Assembly (NCBI RefSeq): GCF_022378335.1
Contig: NZ_JAIQCI010000021.1
Location: 1 to 49,945, forward strand
DNA length: 49,945 nucleotides
Reading direction: 5' to 3'
From: Croceicoccus hydrothermalis
GTDB taxonomy: Bacteria; Pseudomonadota; Alphaproteobacteria; Sphingomonadales; Sphingomonadaceae
The stretch's first letter is position 1. Each line of letters starts with the position of its first letter. The notes beneath the pieces were generated by a model. That model was not told the DNA's origin and made no database searches. It worked only from the letters and a program-made list of their open reading frames with translations. Of the stretch, positions 8,933 through 17,618 are shown in pieces. The position numbers and the translations under genes are program-made.

Positions 8933-9080
8933 GGATAGGCGAGCTTAACTTGCGTCCCGTCTGCTGAAGCTGCGCTAGAGAGTGGGCCAGTCAAGATTCG
9001 GGCGCAAAACGGAGAAGATTAGCGCGCCGGAAACCGCCTTCACGCACCAAGAAGCGTCCCGGAAAGCCCCAGAATGTGCT

Positions 9081-9106
9081 GGAAAAGCCCGCACATTGTG
9101 TGGGGC
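9081..9106 (-). terminator. Possible rho-independent terminator downstream of tRNA-Arg
   Basis: Read on the minus strand, the sequence forms a stem GCCCCACA with TGTGCGGGC (one bulged base) around a three-base CAA loop, followed by TTTTCC. It lies about 70 bases beyond the tRNA 3' end and could end tRNA transcription or shield the element from it. The T-tract is short, so the call is tentative. Confidence 0.4.
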
Positions 9107-9174
9107 CAATCGTAGGAACGTTCTCTACATCTCTGCCGAATTCTGTTTTAAAACAACGCGCTAAGGCAGTTGAC

Positions 9175-9251
<77 letters not shown>

Positions 9252-9392
9252 GTGCCGAATGCGGTTAGCAGGGTGATGAATGGCTGACCAGCCCTTTTCA
9301 AAGGAGCGCGGGCACATTCGGGATTCCGCTCGAAAAATTCGCCATGAGCGTATGTTTTCACTTGGGGGCAAACGTCCAGAACGCTTGCTTTG

Positions 9393-9407
9393 GTTCGTAT
9401 TTTGTTC
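9393..9407 (+). promoter_or_regulatory. LexA (SOS) box
   Basis: The sequence GTTC-GTATTTT-GTTC is a perfect match to the alphaproteobacterial LexA operator GTTC-N7-GTTC. It lies 15 bases before the mmcB start and between a possible -35 (TTGCTT, 9385-9390) and -10 (TTAAGC, 9409-9414). LexA bound here would block the promoter. Confidence 0.88.
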
Positions 9408-9421
9408 CTTAAGCCAACCCC

Positions 9422-9928
9422 ATGTCTGATTCGCTTTTACATACACCGCCCGCATCGTCGCCATCGACGCAGGCTCAGGCCGTCGCGCGTGGGATCGGGC
9501 GCCTTTTCGCGCGCAACGATATCTGGACCCTGCCGGAAGTGCCGCTGCGCAACGGGCGGCGCGCGGATCTCATGGGGATGGATGCGAGCGGGCGGCTGAT
9601 CATCGTGGAGATCAAGGTGGCGCGCGCCGATCTGCTCGGCGATTCGAAATGGCCCGATTATCTCGACTATTGCGATCGGTTCTACTGGGGGCTTTGCCCT
9701 TCGCTCGACCGGGCGTGCATGGACATGCCGGAGTTCATGCCCGATACCTGCGGCCTGATCGTGGCCGATGGCTACGATGCGGAAATCCTTCGACCGGCGC
9801 CGTTGCGCACGCTCGCGCATGCCCGGCGCAAGAAGGAGGTGGAGCGGCTTGCCCGTATCGCCATCCGGCGCCGTCAGGTGGAGTGTGACCCGCAATGCGC
9901 ACCCTGGGGGCAAAACGAACTGAGCTGA
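9422..9928 (+). CDS. mmcB: MmcB family DNA repair protein
   Basis: This 168-residue protein matches the MmcB family (mitomycin C resistance, characterised in Caulobacter), which has a PD-(D/E)XK nuclease-like core. Visible core elements are a glycine/arginine segment NGRRADLMGM, the IVEIKVAR strand with the Glu-x-Lys pair near residue 70, and WPDYLDYCDRFYWG after it. The protein is thought to act in recombination-linked repair of crosslinked or damaged DNA. A perfect LexA box overlaps the promoter region, so SOS induction is expected. There is no clear Shine-Dalgarno site and the possible -10 is only seven bases from the ATG, so the message may be leaderless (inference). Confidence 0.9.
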   Translation: MSDSLLHTPPASSPSTQAQAVARGIGRLFARNDIWTLPEVPLRNGRRADLMGMDASGRLIIVEIKVARADLLGDSKWPDYLDYCDRFYWGLCPSLDRACMDMPEFMPDTCGLIVADGYDAEILRPAPLRTLAHARRKKEVERLARIAIRRRQVECDPQCAPWGQNELS

Positions 9929-9985
9929 TGGGGGCAATGCGCTTGGCCGTTTCCATGGCGGCGCTTTGCCGCTAAGGCGCGGGCC

Positions 9986-10738
9986 ATGTTTGCGACCTTA
10001 CCGGGATGGGCTCTGGCCATGGGGGCATCGGCCTTGGCGATGACGGCCATCGTCGCGGTGCGCTATATGTTGACGAGCGGCAGTTTCGCGCTGATCACGC
10101 GGATGACGCGGCCCGGTCATTATGCCGGGCTGAACACGCAGATCGGCAGGGAAATCGGCTGGTCGCTGCTTTCCGCTGCGATCTACGGCATTCCGGCAGG
10201 CATCGTGGGGTGGGGCTGGCAGGAGCGCGGCTGGACCCGGATCTATGGCGATGTCGATGCCATGCCGCTGTGGTGGTTGCCGGTCTCGCTCATCATCTAT
10301 CTGTTCGCGCACGACAGCTGGTTCTACTGGACCCATCGGTGGATGCATCGGCCCGGCCCGTTCCGCATCATGCATGCCGTCCACCATGCCAGCCGCCCGC
10401 CGACTGCTTGGGCGGCGATGGCGTTTCATCCGTGGGAGGCGCTCACCGGGGCGGTGGTGATCCCGGCGCTGGTGTTTCTCGTGCCGATCCATGTCGGCGT
10501 TCTGGGGCTCGTGCTGGCGATCATGACGATCATGGGCGTCACCAACCACATGGGTTGGGACATGTTTCCGGATGCCCTCGTTCATTCGCGGTTGGGACGC
10601 TGGCTGATAACGGCGAGCCATCACCAGGTGCATCATCACCGCTATGCCTGCAATTACGGGCTGTATTTCCGGTTCTGGGACCGGATCTGCGGAACCGACC
10701 GCGGGCTTGCACCGCAAGGATGGGATCGTAAGCGATGA
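9986..10738 (+). CDS. Sterol desaturase/fatty acid hydroxylase family membrane protein
   Basis: This 250-residue integral membrane protein has the family's three histidine clusters for a di-iron centre: HDSWFYWTHRWMH near residue 109, HAVHH near residue 131, and HHQVHHHRY near residue 212. Hydrophobic segments surround them near residues 5-27, 50-70, 92-108 and 150-180. Members oxidise lipids such as sterols, fatty acids or carotenoids; the substrate cannot be told from sequence. The stop overlaps the next start as ATGA, linking it to the DUF2141 gene. Confidence 0.85.
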   Translation: MFATLPGWALAMGASALAMTAIVAVRYMLTSGSFALITRMTRPGHYAGLNTQIGREIGWSLLSAAIYGIPAGIVGWGWQERGWTRIYGDVDAMPLWWLPVSLIIYLFAHDSWFYWTHRWMHRPGPFRIMHAVHHASRPPTAWAAMAFHPWEALTGAVVIPALVFLVPIHVGVLGLVLAIMTIMGVTNHMGWDMFPDALVHSRLGRWLITASHHQVHHHRYACNYGLYFRFWDRICGTDRGLAPQGWDRKR

Positions 10739-11190
10739 ATGTTTTCGGGGCCGCGTTCCGGCGCGAAGGGGTCAGGATCGCTGCATTGCCGGTCATCGCG
10801 TTCACCTTGCCGGGCGCGGTGGGGGCCGGCGATCTGCAGGTGACGGTGACCGATCTGCGCAATCACGACGGCAGACTATACGCCTGTCTCGCGCCCGTGG
10901 CCGAGGCGTTTCCCGATTGTGCGCATGACGGGCGCAAGCAGGTAATCGGCGCGGCGAGCCAGCCCCGGCTGGTGTTCGAGGATGTGCCCCCCGGCCAATA
11001 TGCAGTCGCGGTCTTTCACGATGAAAACGGCAATGGGCGGGTGGACAAGACATTGATGATGCCGCGCGAAGGCTTCGGCTTTTCCCGCGATGCGAAGGTG
11101 CGCATGGGCCCGCCGCGGTTTCGCGACGCGTCGTTCCGCATCGGCGCGGAGGGCGGGCGCCAATCGATCCGCATGCGCTACATGCTGTAG
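10735..11190 (+). CDS. DUF2141 domain protein, predicted exported
   Basis: This 151-residue protein has a hydrophobic N-terminal segment ending in GAVGA that looks like a signal peptide (about residues 1-31). The mature part fits DUF2141: LQVTVTDLRNHDGRLYACL at the start and the conserved AVAVFHDENGNGRVD motif in the middle, where an acidic Asp/Asn loop may bind metal. Function is unknown. It is translationally coupled to the sterol-desaturase family gene by an ATGA overlap, suggesting a joint role in the envelope or in lipid modification. Confidence 0.8.
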   Translation: MNVFGAAFRREGVRIAALPVIAFTLPGAVGAGDLQVTVTDLRNHDGRLYACLAPVAEAFPDCAHDGRKQVIGAASQPRLVFEDVPPGQYAVAVFHDENGNGRVDKTLMMPREGFGFSRDAKVRMGPPRFRDASFRIGAEGGRQSIRMRYML

Positions 11191-11255
11191 CGCGAGATGC
11201 CGGCGGGCGGTCTTTTCCTTGCCAGCGCGGCGGGCCTTGTGACAGGACATCGGCC

Positions 11256-12134
11256 ATGACCGACCACGCCCCGCTGCTGCGCTCCGCTCTTTACATGCCA
11301 GGCTCCAACGCGCGCGCCATTGCAAAGGCTCGCACATTGCCCGCCGATGCGATCGTCTTCGACCTCGAAGATTCGGTCGCGCCCGAGGCGAAGTCCGACG
11401 CGCGTGCGCAGATCATCGCCGCATTCAAAGAGGGCGGTTTCGGCCCGCGTTACCGGGTCGCACGGATCAATGCGCATGACGGCGAATGGGGCGCGGCGGA
11501 TCTTGCCGCGCTGGCGCAGGCGCCGCTCGACGCCGTGCTCGCGCCGAAGATCGACGATGCCGCGGCCGTGCGTGCCCTGGCCGACGCGATGGCCGATGCG
11601 GGATTTGCCGATGATGTCGCGCTGTGGATCATGGTGGAAACGCCGCGTGCCGTGCTCAACCTGGCGCAGATCGCCGCATGCGCGAGCGATACGCCGCTGG
11701 CCGGGATGGTGCTGGGCCTCAACGATCTGGCGAAGGACAGCGGCATGGCGCAATTGCGGGGCCGCGCGGCATTTCAACCTGTGCTGACCATGGCGGTGCT
11801 GGCGGGGCGGGCGCATGGGCTGATCGTGCTCGACGGGGTGTGCAATGCACTCGACGACGAAGAACGGCTTCGCGCCGAATGCCGACAGGCGCGCGATGGC
11901 GGTTTTGACGGCAAGACATTGATCCACCCCCGGCAGATTGCGACTGCGAACGCGATCTTTGCCCCCGCACCGGAAGAAATCGCGGAGGCCGAGGCCGTCG
12001 TCGCGGCGTTCGACGATCCCGCCCATGCCGGACGCGGCGCGATCCGCGTCGACGGCAAGATGGTCGAGCGGCTGCACCTCGCCCAGGCCGAAGCCCTGCT
12101 CGCCCGTGCGCGGCGGATTGCCACGCGCCCATAG
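11256..12134 (+). CDS. HpcH/HpaI-family CoA-ester lyase (CitE-like)
   Basis: This 292-residue protein belongs to the CitE-like branch of the HpcH/HpaI aldolase family, which includes citrate lyase beta subunit, malyl-CoA lyase and malyl-CoA thioesterase. Visible motifs are RSALYMPGSN (residues 10-19, CoA/substrate binding), DAIVFDLEDSVAPEAK with the metal-binding region near residue 30-45, LWIMVETPRAV with the catalytic-site Glu near residue 130, and KTLIHPRQI near the C terminus. The size is typical. Which CoA thioester it cleaves cannot be decided without comparison. It is preceded by a 65-base gap and stands alone. Confidence 0.82.
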   Translation: MTDHAPLLRSALYMPGSNARAIAKARTLPADAIVFDLEDSVAPEAKSDARAQIIAAFKEGGFGPRYRVARINAHDGEWGAADLAALAQAPLDAVLAPKIDDAAAVRALADAMADAGFADDVALWIMVETPRAVLNLAQIAACASDTPLAGMVLGLNDLAKDSGMAQLRGRAAFQPVLTMAVLAGRAHGLIVLDGVCNALDDEERLRAECRQARDGGFDGKTLIHPRQIATANAIFAPAPEEIAEAEAVVAAFDDPAHAGRGAIRVDGKMVERLHLAQAEALLARARRIATRP

Positions 12135-12235
12135 GGTGCCCCCGGACAGAGGGCAGGCGCAGGTGCGGAATTAACCACCGGTTTACCCGAACGCGATAGC
12201 GTCCGTCGCTTCAAGTGGCGGCGACGGGAATGGCA

Positions 12236-13117
12236 ATGTTGAACTGGAACGGTGAAAATCGCACCCGGAAATGGCAGGACGAATTTCCCGCCGACGACGC
12301 TTCCCTCGATGCGATCGCGGATCCTGACATGCCCGATGCGGCGCAAATCGGCGATGACGCGCCCCCCGCCATCGGACAGGACGAACGCCGCATGCAGGTT
12401 CGCGCCTATAATTGCTGGGCGCAATTGCTGGGGCAGGGCCGCTATCCGTTGGTGAGCGCGATAAAACCGGCCGAGAATGACGATTTCGGACCGTTCAGCG
12501 TCATGCTCGATTTCGCGGCCGGGCTCGAAAATCCGCTGGTCTCGCATCTGGGCAGCGCGCTGGCCGACGAATGCGGGGTGTCGGCGCCCGGCATTATTAC
12601 GCAGCTATCCGATGTGCCGCCCCATTCGCTGCTGTCGCGGGTGACCGATCATTATATTCAGATCCTCGCGCATCAAACCCCCATCGGATTCGAGGCGGAA
12701 TTCGTCAATCGGGAGCGGCGAATGGTCCTTTATCGCGGTATTCTGCTCCCGTTTTCGCGCGACGGACGGGGCATCGACCATGTTTTCGGCGTGCTGAACT
12801 GGAAGGAAATGGTGGAAGATGACATTATGGGCGAACTTCGCCACGAATTGGGCCGGGGAGGCGGAACGGTCGGCACAGGCCACGGGCATGGACCGCGCAG
12901 GGTTGAAACCGCAGCGTCGATGCTAGGCCAGTTTCCGGCGGTCGGTCTCGACGCGCTCGATACGATCGGGCCGGAATATACGCTGTTGCTCGCGCGGCGG
13001 GACGGTGCGGGGCGGGTCGCGGTGCTGGGCGAACTTCCTCAGGACGAGCGGCTTGTCACGCGGGCGGCGCGCAATCTGCTGTCGTTGTCCGGCACGAAAG
13101 CGGGGGCGCCTCGTTAA
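12236..13117 (+). CDS. Hypothetical protein with a PAS_5-like region
   Basis: From ATG 12236 this is 293 residues. The central part, about residues 60-205, resembles PAS_5-type domains of alphaproteobacteria. It shows the pattern FSVMLDFAAGLENPLVSHLG and later YRGILLPFSRDGRGIDHVFG, where many members end a sheet before a short helix. The N terminus is acidic and low in complexity, and the C-terminal 80 residues are Gly-rich with no known fold. No output domain is visible, so it may act by binding a partner. Starts at GTG 12215 and ATG 12230 are possible; 12236 is preferred because GGGA lies about seven bases before it. Confidence 0.6.
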   Translation: MLNWNGENRTRKWQDEFPADDASLDAIADPDMPDAAQIGDDAPPAIGQDERRMQVRAYNCWAQLLGQGRYPLVSAIKPAENDDFGPFSVMLDFAAGLENPLVSHLGSALADECGVSAPGIITQLSDVPPHSLLSRVTDHYIQILAHQTPIGFEAEFVNRERRMVLYRGILLPFSRDGRGIDHVFGVLNWKEMVEDDIMGELRHELGRGGGTVGTGHGHGPRRVETAASMLGQFPAVGLDALDTIGPEYTLLLARRDGAGRVAVLGELPQDERLVTRAARNLLSLSGTKAGAPR

Positions 13118-13124
13118 TGACTCC

Positions 13125-14225
13125 ATGACGCTGTTTGAAAGAGAGCCCCGCCTCGTTCCCTATTTCGGTTATCGCAATACCCACGGGCTGAGGATCGAGG
13201 CGCGCGCCTTGCGCAATCGCGAACCGCGCTGGGACCATTCGGCGAAATGGCGCAAGATCCGTGCCCTGCTCGACCATTTCGCATCGCGGGAGGAACCGCG
13301 CCTGCCGGTAACGCTGGTGGTGCGATCCCCCGACGGCATCACCGCGCGGCACGAGGGTGTGACGAACGACGAGGGCTTCGTGGTCTTCGACATCGCGCTC
13401 GACCATTGGCCGATGCCGCCGACGACGCGGTGGGAAACGGTGGAATTGCACTGGGCCACGCGCGATGGACCGCAACAGGCCGAAGGCTTCGTGCTCGCGC
13501 CCGGAACCGATACCGACCGGGCCATCATATCCGACATCGACGACACCATCATCGAAACCGGCGTGACTGGCGGCCTGCGCTCGGTCCTGCGAAACTGGAA
13601 CAGGCTTTTGGCGCAAATGCCGGATGAAAGGACCGCGGTGCCGGGCGTCGACATGTTCTATGGCGCGCTTGCCGGCGGGGGCGAGGAGGGCGCGCATACG
13701 GGCGAGGCGGGCGAGGAATTGCGCGCGACGCGGCATCCGTTCTTTTACGTATCGTCCAGCCCGTGGAACCTGTTTTCCTATCTCGTGACCTTCATGAAGA
13801 CGCGCGGCCTGCCGGTGGGACCGATCCATTTGCGCGACTGGGGTTTCAACCGCGAAACTTTGGGCTCGTCGAGTCACGGGACGCACAAGGTCGACGCCAT
13901 CGACCGCATTCTCGCGTTCTATCCCGAAAAGCGGATCCTGATGATCGGCGACGATACGCAAGGCGATCTCGTCGCGTTCAGCCATGTCGCGGCCCATAAT
14001 CCGGGCCGCGTCGCCGCGATCTTCATCCGCATGGCCGGCGACACCCATTCGCCCGAGGAGCAGGAGGCAAAGCAGCGCATCGCCGATGCGGGCGTGCCGC
14101 TATGGACCGGTTCCGCCTATGACGGGGGGCAGGCGTTTCTGAAGGAAATCGGCCTCGCCCACGATGGGGAGGCGGAGCGGATTGTTGCCGCTGCCGAGCG
14201 GGAAAAGGAAAGCGCGGACATCTGA
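13125..14225 (+). CDS. App1-like phosphatase (DUF2183)
   Basis: This 366-residue protein matches the App1/DUF2183 phosphatase family related to yeast phosphatidate phosphatase App1. The haloacid-dehalogenase-like nucleophile motif DIDDTI lies near residue 137. The family sequence YVSSSPWNLFSYLVTF follows near residue 208, then LRDWGF and the DDTQGD acidic motif near residue 272. An N-terminal sheet-rich domain (about residues 1-125) precedes the catalytic part. It probably dephosphorylates a lipid or related small substrate in the cytosol. The ATG at 13125 gives the expected N terminus; frame extension back to 13005 overlaps the previous gene and looks spurious. It starts 7 bases after that gene's stop. 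Confidence 0.82.
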   Translation: MTLFEREPRLVPYFGYRNTHGLRIEARALRNREPRWDHSAKWRKIRALLDHFASREEPRLPVTLVVRSPDGITARHEGVTNDEGFVVFDIALDHWPMPPTTRWETVELHWATRDGPQQAEGFVLAPGTDTDRAIISDIDDTIIETGVTGGLRSVLRNWNRLLAQMPDERTAVPGVDMFYGALAGGGEEGAHTGEAGEELRATRHPFFYVSSSPWNLFSYLVTFMKTRGLPVGPIHLRDWGFNRETLGSSSHGTHKVDAIDRILAFYPEKRILMIGDDTQGDLVAFSHVAAHNPGRVAAIFIRMAGDTHSPEEQEAKQRIADAGVPLWTGSAYDGGQAFLKEIGLAHDGEAERIVAAAEREKESADI

Positions 14226-14409
14226 CGCACCTCAATTTCGGCATGTAAGCCCGGAGTTTCGGGGCAGATGCGCGTTATCCACGGGCGCGATGGCCGCGGT
14301 GCGCGCGGCGCGTGTCTTGCCGTCGTCACGCGCGGCCCCTATCCTTCGCCTTCATTGCCCGTTCACACCGGCGGGCACACCACCGGCCTTCATGCGAGCC
14401 CGACCGATC

Positions 14410-15783
14410 ATGCCCGTTTCCGCCCTGCGGTCCCTTCTTGCGCGAACGATCTGCATCCTTGCGCTGGTGCTGATGTCGGTGCGTCCGGCGGCGGCGCAGT
14501 CGATCCTGCGCGATGCGGAGACAGAGGCGCTGCTCAACGACATGGCCGCGCCGCTTATCCGCGCGGCGGGGCTGGAGCCGGGCAACGTCGACCTCGTGCT
14601 TATCAACGACGGGTCGGTCAACGCCTTCGTCGCGGGCGGGCAGGCGGTCCATATCCATTCGGGCCTCATTGCGGAGGCGGATAACGCGCTCGAGGTGCAG
14701 GGCGTGATCGCGCACGAACTCGGCCATATCACCGGCGGGCACGTCATCGGTTTCGGTGACGGGGCGAAGGCGGCGGGCAATATCTCGATCCTTTCGCTGA
14801 TCCTCGGCGTGGCGGCGGCCGCCGCCGGCGGGGGGGAGGCCGCGATGGGCGTCATCGCCGCGGGGCAACAGGCCGCGATGGGCAAGTTTCTCGCCTTTAC
14901 CCGCGGGCAGGAATCGGCCGCCGATCTTGCCGGTGCGAAATACCTCGCCGGTGCGGGGCTGTCCGGGCGCGGAAGCCTCGATTTCTTCCGCAAGCTTCAG
15001 AATCTTGAGCATCGCAGCGGATATTACGCCGATTCGAACGATACGTTCTATCGTACGCACCCCTTGTCCCGCGATCGTATCGAGACGTTGCGCACGGTCT
15101 ACGAACGCGACGATGCGTGGGATGAACCCGCCGATCCCGACATTGAACGCCGGTTTCAGCGTATGAAGGCAAAGCTTTACGGCTATCTCGCCCCGCCGGA
15201 ACAGGTGCTCATCGCCTATCCCGAATATGTGGACACGGTGCCCGCCCGCTATGCCCGCGCGTATAGCCGGCATCGGCAGGCCCTGTTCGACAAGTCCGTG
15301 GCCGAGGCCGATGCTCTGTTGTCACAGGCGCCGGACGATCCTTATTTCCTCGAGCTGAAGGGGCAGATCCTGCTCGAGGCGGGGCAGGCGGAGGAGGCGC
15401 TCGATCCGCTGCGCCGGGCGGTTTCGCTTACCGGGAATCAGCCTTTGATCGCCACGCTTTTCGGTCATGCCCTGCTCGCCACCGAGGACGCCGCCCACCA
15501 TGCGGAGGCGGAGCGTGTGCTGCGCGCGGCGGTCGCGGTCGACAGGTTGAATCCGCAGGCATGGTATCAGCTTGGCCGGATCTATGCCGAACGTGGCGAT
15601 TTGCCGCGTGCGCGTCTCGCCAGTGCGGAAACCAAGATGATGACCGGCGATCCCATGTCCGCGCTACAGAATGCGCAGGCCGCGGAGGCCGCATTGCCGA
15701 CCGGCACGCCGGACTGGCTCCGCGCACAGGATATTGCGCTGCAGGCGCGAGATGCGATTGAACGAAAGCGCAAACGCGACTAG
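14410..15783 (+). CDS. Periplasmic M48 metalloprotease with TPR-like tail (BepA-like)
   Basis: From ATG 14410 the product is 457 residues with a clear signal peptide (hydrophobic LARTICILALVLMS, cleavage after AAAQ). The M48 active site HELGH is at about residue 102 and the third ligand region is QESAADLAG about 65 residues later. The second half is helical and repeat-like (ALDPLRRAVSLTGN, AWYQLGRIYAERGD), matching TPR units. This domain order is that of BepA/YfgC, which cuts misassembled outer-membrane proteins and aids LptD assembly. An ATG at 14392 is another possible start. The next gene, a DsbA-like oxidoreductase, follows by 11 bases, suggesting an envelope protein quality-control set. 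Confidence 0.87.
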   Translation: MPVSALRSLLARTICILALVLMSVRPAAAQSILRDAETEALLNDMAAPLIRAAGLEPGNVDLVLINDGSVNAFVAGGQAVHIHSGLIAEADNALEVQGVIAHELGHITGGHVIGFGDGAKAAGNISILSLILGVAAAAAGGGEAAMGVIAAGQQAAMGKFLAFTRGQESAADLAGAKYLAGAGLSGRGSLDFFRKLQNLEHRSGYYADSNDTFYRTHPLSRDRIETLRTVYERDDAWDEPADPDIERRFQRMKAKLYGYLAPPEQVLIAYPEYVDTVPARYARAYSRHRQALFDKSVAEADALLSQAPDDPYFLELKGQILLEAGQAEEALDPLRRAVSLTGNQPLIATLFGHALLATEDAAHHAEAERVLRAAVAVDRLNPQAWYQLGRIYAERGDLPRARLASAETKMMTGDPMSALQNAQAAEAALPTGTPDWLRAQDIALQARDAIERKRKRD

Positions 15784-15794
15784 CCTCGTATTCC

Positions 15795-16589
15795 ATGAAG
15801 GCCGCAGATCGATCCCGCTCCCACCACATTGCCCGGCGTCTCGTCGCGGCGTTCGCGGTCATCCTCGTCATCGCATTCGGTGCCGCCGTTATTTACAAGA
15901 CCGGCCCCGCAGAGGCGCAATCCGATAGCGCGGCCGACATCGCCGCCGACGAATTCGACGAGGGCGAGCGCGCCGCGATCGAGGCGCTGGTCCGCAATTA
16001 CATCCTCGAACATCCTGAAATCCTGCCCGAGGCGATCGAGCGACTTCGCATGAAACAGGCGGGCGAGGACATTTCGCGCATCGGTGCGGCGCTGACCGAG
16101 CCTTTTCCAGGCGCGGTGCTCGGCAACGCGCAAGGGAGCCGCACGCTCGTCACCTTTACCGATTATGCCTGCGGATATTGCCGGCAATCGGTCGCGGATG
16201 TGAAGGCGCTCATCGCGAAGGATGACGACCTGCGCGTGGTGGTGCGCGAGCTGCCTATCCTTTCGCAGGCGAGCGAGGATGCCGCGCGCATGGCGCTCGC
16301 CGCCGCGAAGCAGGGGCGCTATGCCGCGTTTCACGATGCGATGTATGCAAGCGGCAGGCCAGATGAGCAGAGCATTGCCGCCGCCGCCGCGCGCGCGGGG
16401 CTGAACATGGAAAAGGCCCGCGCCGATGCAGATGGTGCCGACATCGCGCGCGAGGTGGAAACCAATCGTCAGATCGCCGCGCAATTGCAGGTCGATGGAA
16501 CACCGGCGTGGGTTGCGGGCGAAACGCTTTTGCGCGGGGCGGTGGGGGCGGATGCGCTGCGCGAGGCGCTTAACCAGATTGAAAGATAA
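15795..16589 (+). CDS. DsbA-family thiol:disulfide oxidoreductase
   Basis: This 264-residue protein has an N-terminal membrane or signal segment (FAVILVIAFGAAVIY, about residues 19-33) and a mature thioredoxin-fold domain. The redox motif CGYC lies near residue 126 in FTDYACGYCRQ, and the cis-proline loop follows as VDGTPAWV near residue 232. A helical stretch of about 70 residues before the thioredoxin fold (NYILEHPEILPEAIERL) is typical of DsbA-like copper-tolerance and ScsC relatives. It likely forms or shuffles disulfides in the periplasm. It lies between two envelope metalloproteases. Confidence 0.87.
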   Translation: MKAADRSRSHHIARRLVAAFAVILVIAFGAAVIYKTGPAEAQSDSAADIAADEFDEGERAAIEALVRNYILEHPEILPEAIERLRMKQAGEDISRIGAALTEPFPGAVLGNAQGSRTLVTFTDYACGYCRQSVADVKALIAKDDDLRVVVRELPILSQASEDAARMALAAAKQGRYAAFHDAMYASGRPDEQSIAAAAARAGLNMEKARADADGADIAREVETNRQIAAQLQVDGTPAWVAGETLLRGAVGADALREALNQIER

Positions 16590-16610
16590 AGCACTCAAAA
16601 TGGCGGGGTG

Positions 16611-17618
16611 ATGCGATTTTACTCGGCTCTTTCCTTAATCGTCGCGGCCGGTGTTGCCATTGTGGCAACGGCGCTTCCGTCCGTCGCACACGATTTGGGA
16701 CACCGGGAAGATAACGCCTATCGCAGCCTGCTCGACCTCGATGCAAAGCTGCTTACCGTGGGGTGGCGGCTAGCGCGCGGTAACGCCCCGTTCTGTCACC
16801 AACGCCGGCCGTCCGTGGGAATGCAGATGGTCGATGCGCAAAGCTTCGGTGATGCAATGGCTGCACGCGCGTCACTCGGTCTTTCGGGTGATTTCGGCAT
16901 TGGCGGGCTGGCGTCCGGCGGGCCGGGCGACCGGGCGGGCGTCGCCAGAATTCGCGAAATCGTCGCGATCGGGACACTGCCCGTCTCCGATATTGCAGAG
17001 AGCCAGCCTGGCGACTTTCGCCGGATGCGCGACCTGCACGATCACGTCGACAATCTGTTGTCGCGGCGTGGTATCGTCCGCATCGCCGGCTTCGATCCCC
17101 AGGGCACGCTGCGCCGGGTAACGATCCCGGCGGAGCCGGTTTGCGCCGGCCGGTTCGAGATTCTCACCAACAGCGGCGCTGCGCGAAGCGATGGCCAGCG
17201 TGTACTGATCGGGGATGCGCTGGCGAACAAACATGGCGACAAGGATTATTTCCCCGCGATCGTGGCGCATGAATTCGCGCATGTGATCCTGCGCCATCCG
17301 CAACAACTCAAAGGCAGACGAACCATCGGCCGCGTGCGCCATAGCGAGCGTGAGGCCGATCGGCTGATGATATGGCTGCTTGCCAATGCCGGTTACGACG
17401 TGCAGATCGGCCCGGAACTGATGCGGGAATATCTGCGGTTGCGGGATGTCGGTATATTCGATCCCACGCATGACGCATGGGACGAACGCATCGACGTCAT
17501 GAAGGAGGAAATCGCCATCATCGACCGCATCCGCGCAGAAAACAGCGATGCCCGCCTGTGGTTCGACTGGTCCTCACGCTTCCCAATGAGCCGGGACGAG
17601 GCGAAACCGCGACGATGA
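16611..17618 (+). CDS. Exported M48-like metallopeptidase with possible PDZ-like region
   Basis: From ATG 16611 this is 335 residues with a signal peptide (LIVAAGVAIVATALPSVAH). The active site HEFAH is near residue 220 and the likely third zinc ligand is in HSEREADRL some 25 residues on, as in M48 gluzincins. Between the signal peptide and the active site, the stretch with GLASGGPGDRAGV near residue 100 resembles the ligand loop of PDZ domains. A GTG at 16608 is an equally close start. Substrates are unknown. The stop overlaps the start of the following sensor kinase as ATGA, so translation of the two is coupled. Confidence 0.72.
   Translation: MRFYSALSLIVAAGVAIVATALPSVAHDLGHREDNAYRSLLDLDAKLLTVGWRLARGNAPFCHQRRPSVGMQMVDAQSFGDAMAARASLGLSGDFGIGGLASGGPGDRAGVARIREIVAIGTLPVSDIAESQPGDFRRMRDLHDHVDNLLSRRGIVRIAGFDPQGTLRRVTIPAEPVCAGRFEILTNSGAARSDGQRVLIGDALANKHGDKDYFPAIVAHEFAHVILRHPQQLKGRRTIGRVRHSEREADRLMIWLLANAGYDVQIGPELMREYLRLRDVGIFDPTHDAWDERIDVMKEEIAIIDRIRAENSDARLWFDWSSRFPMSRDEAKPRR

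Noticed and set aside
8982..9164. Small plus-strand frame between the last cargo gene and the tRNA
   Set aside because: No ribosome-binding site, atypical composition and overlap with a terminator-like stem; most likely non-coding.
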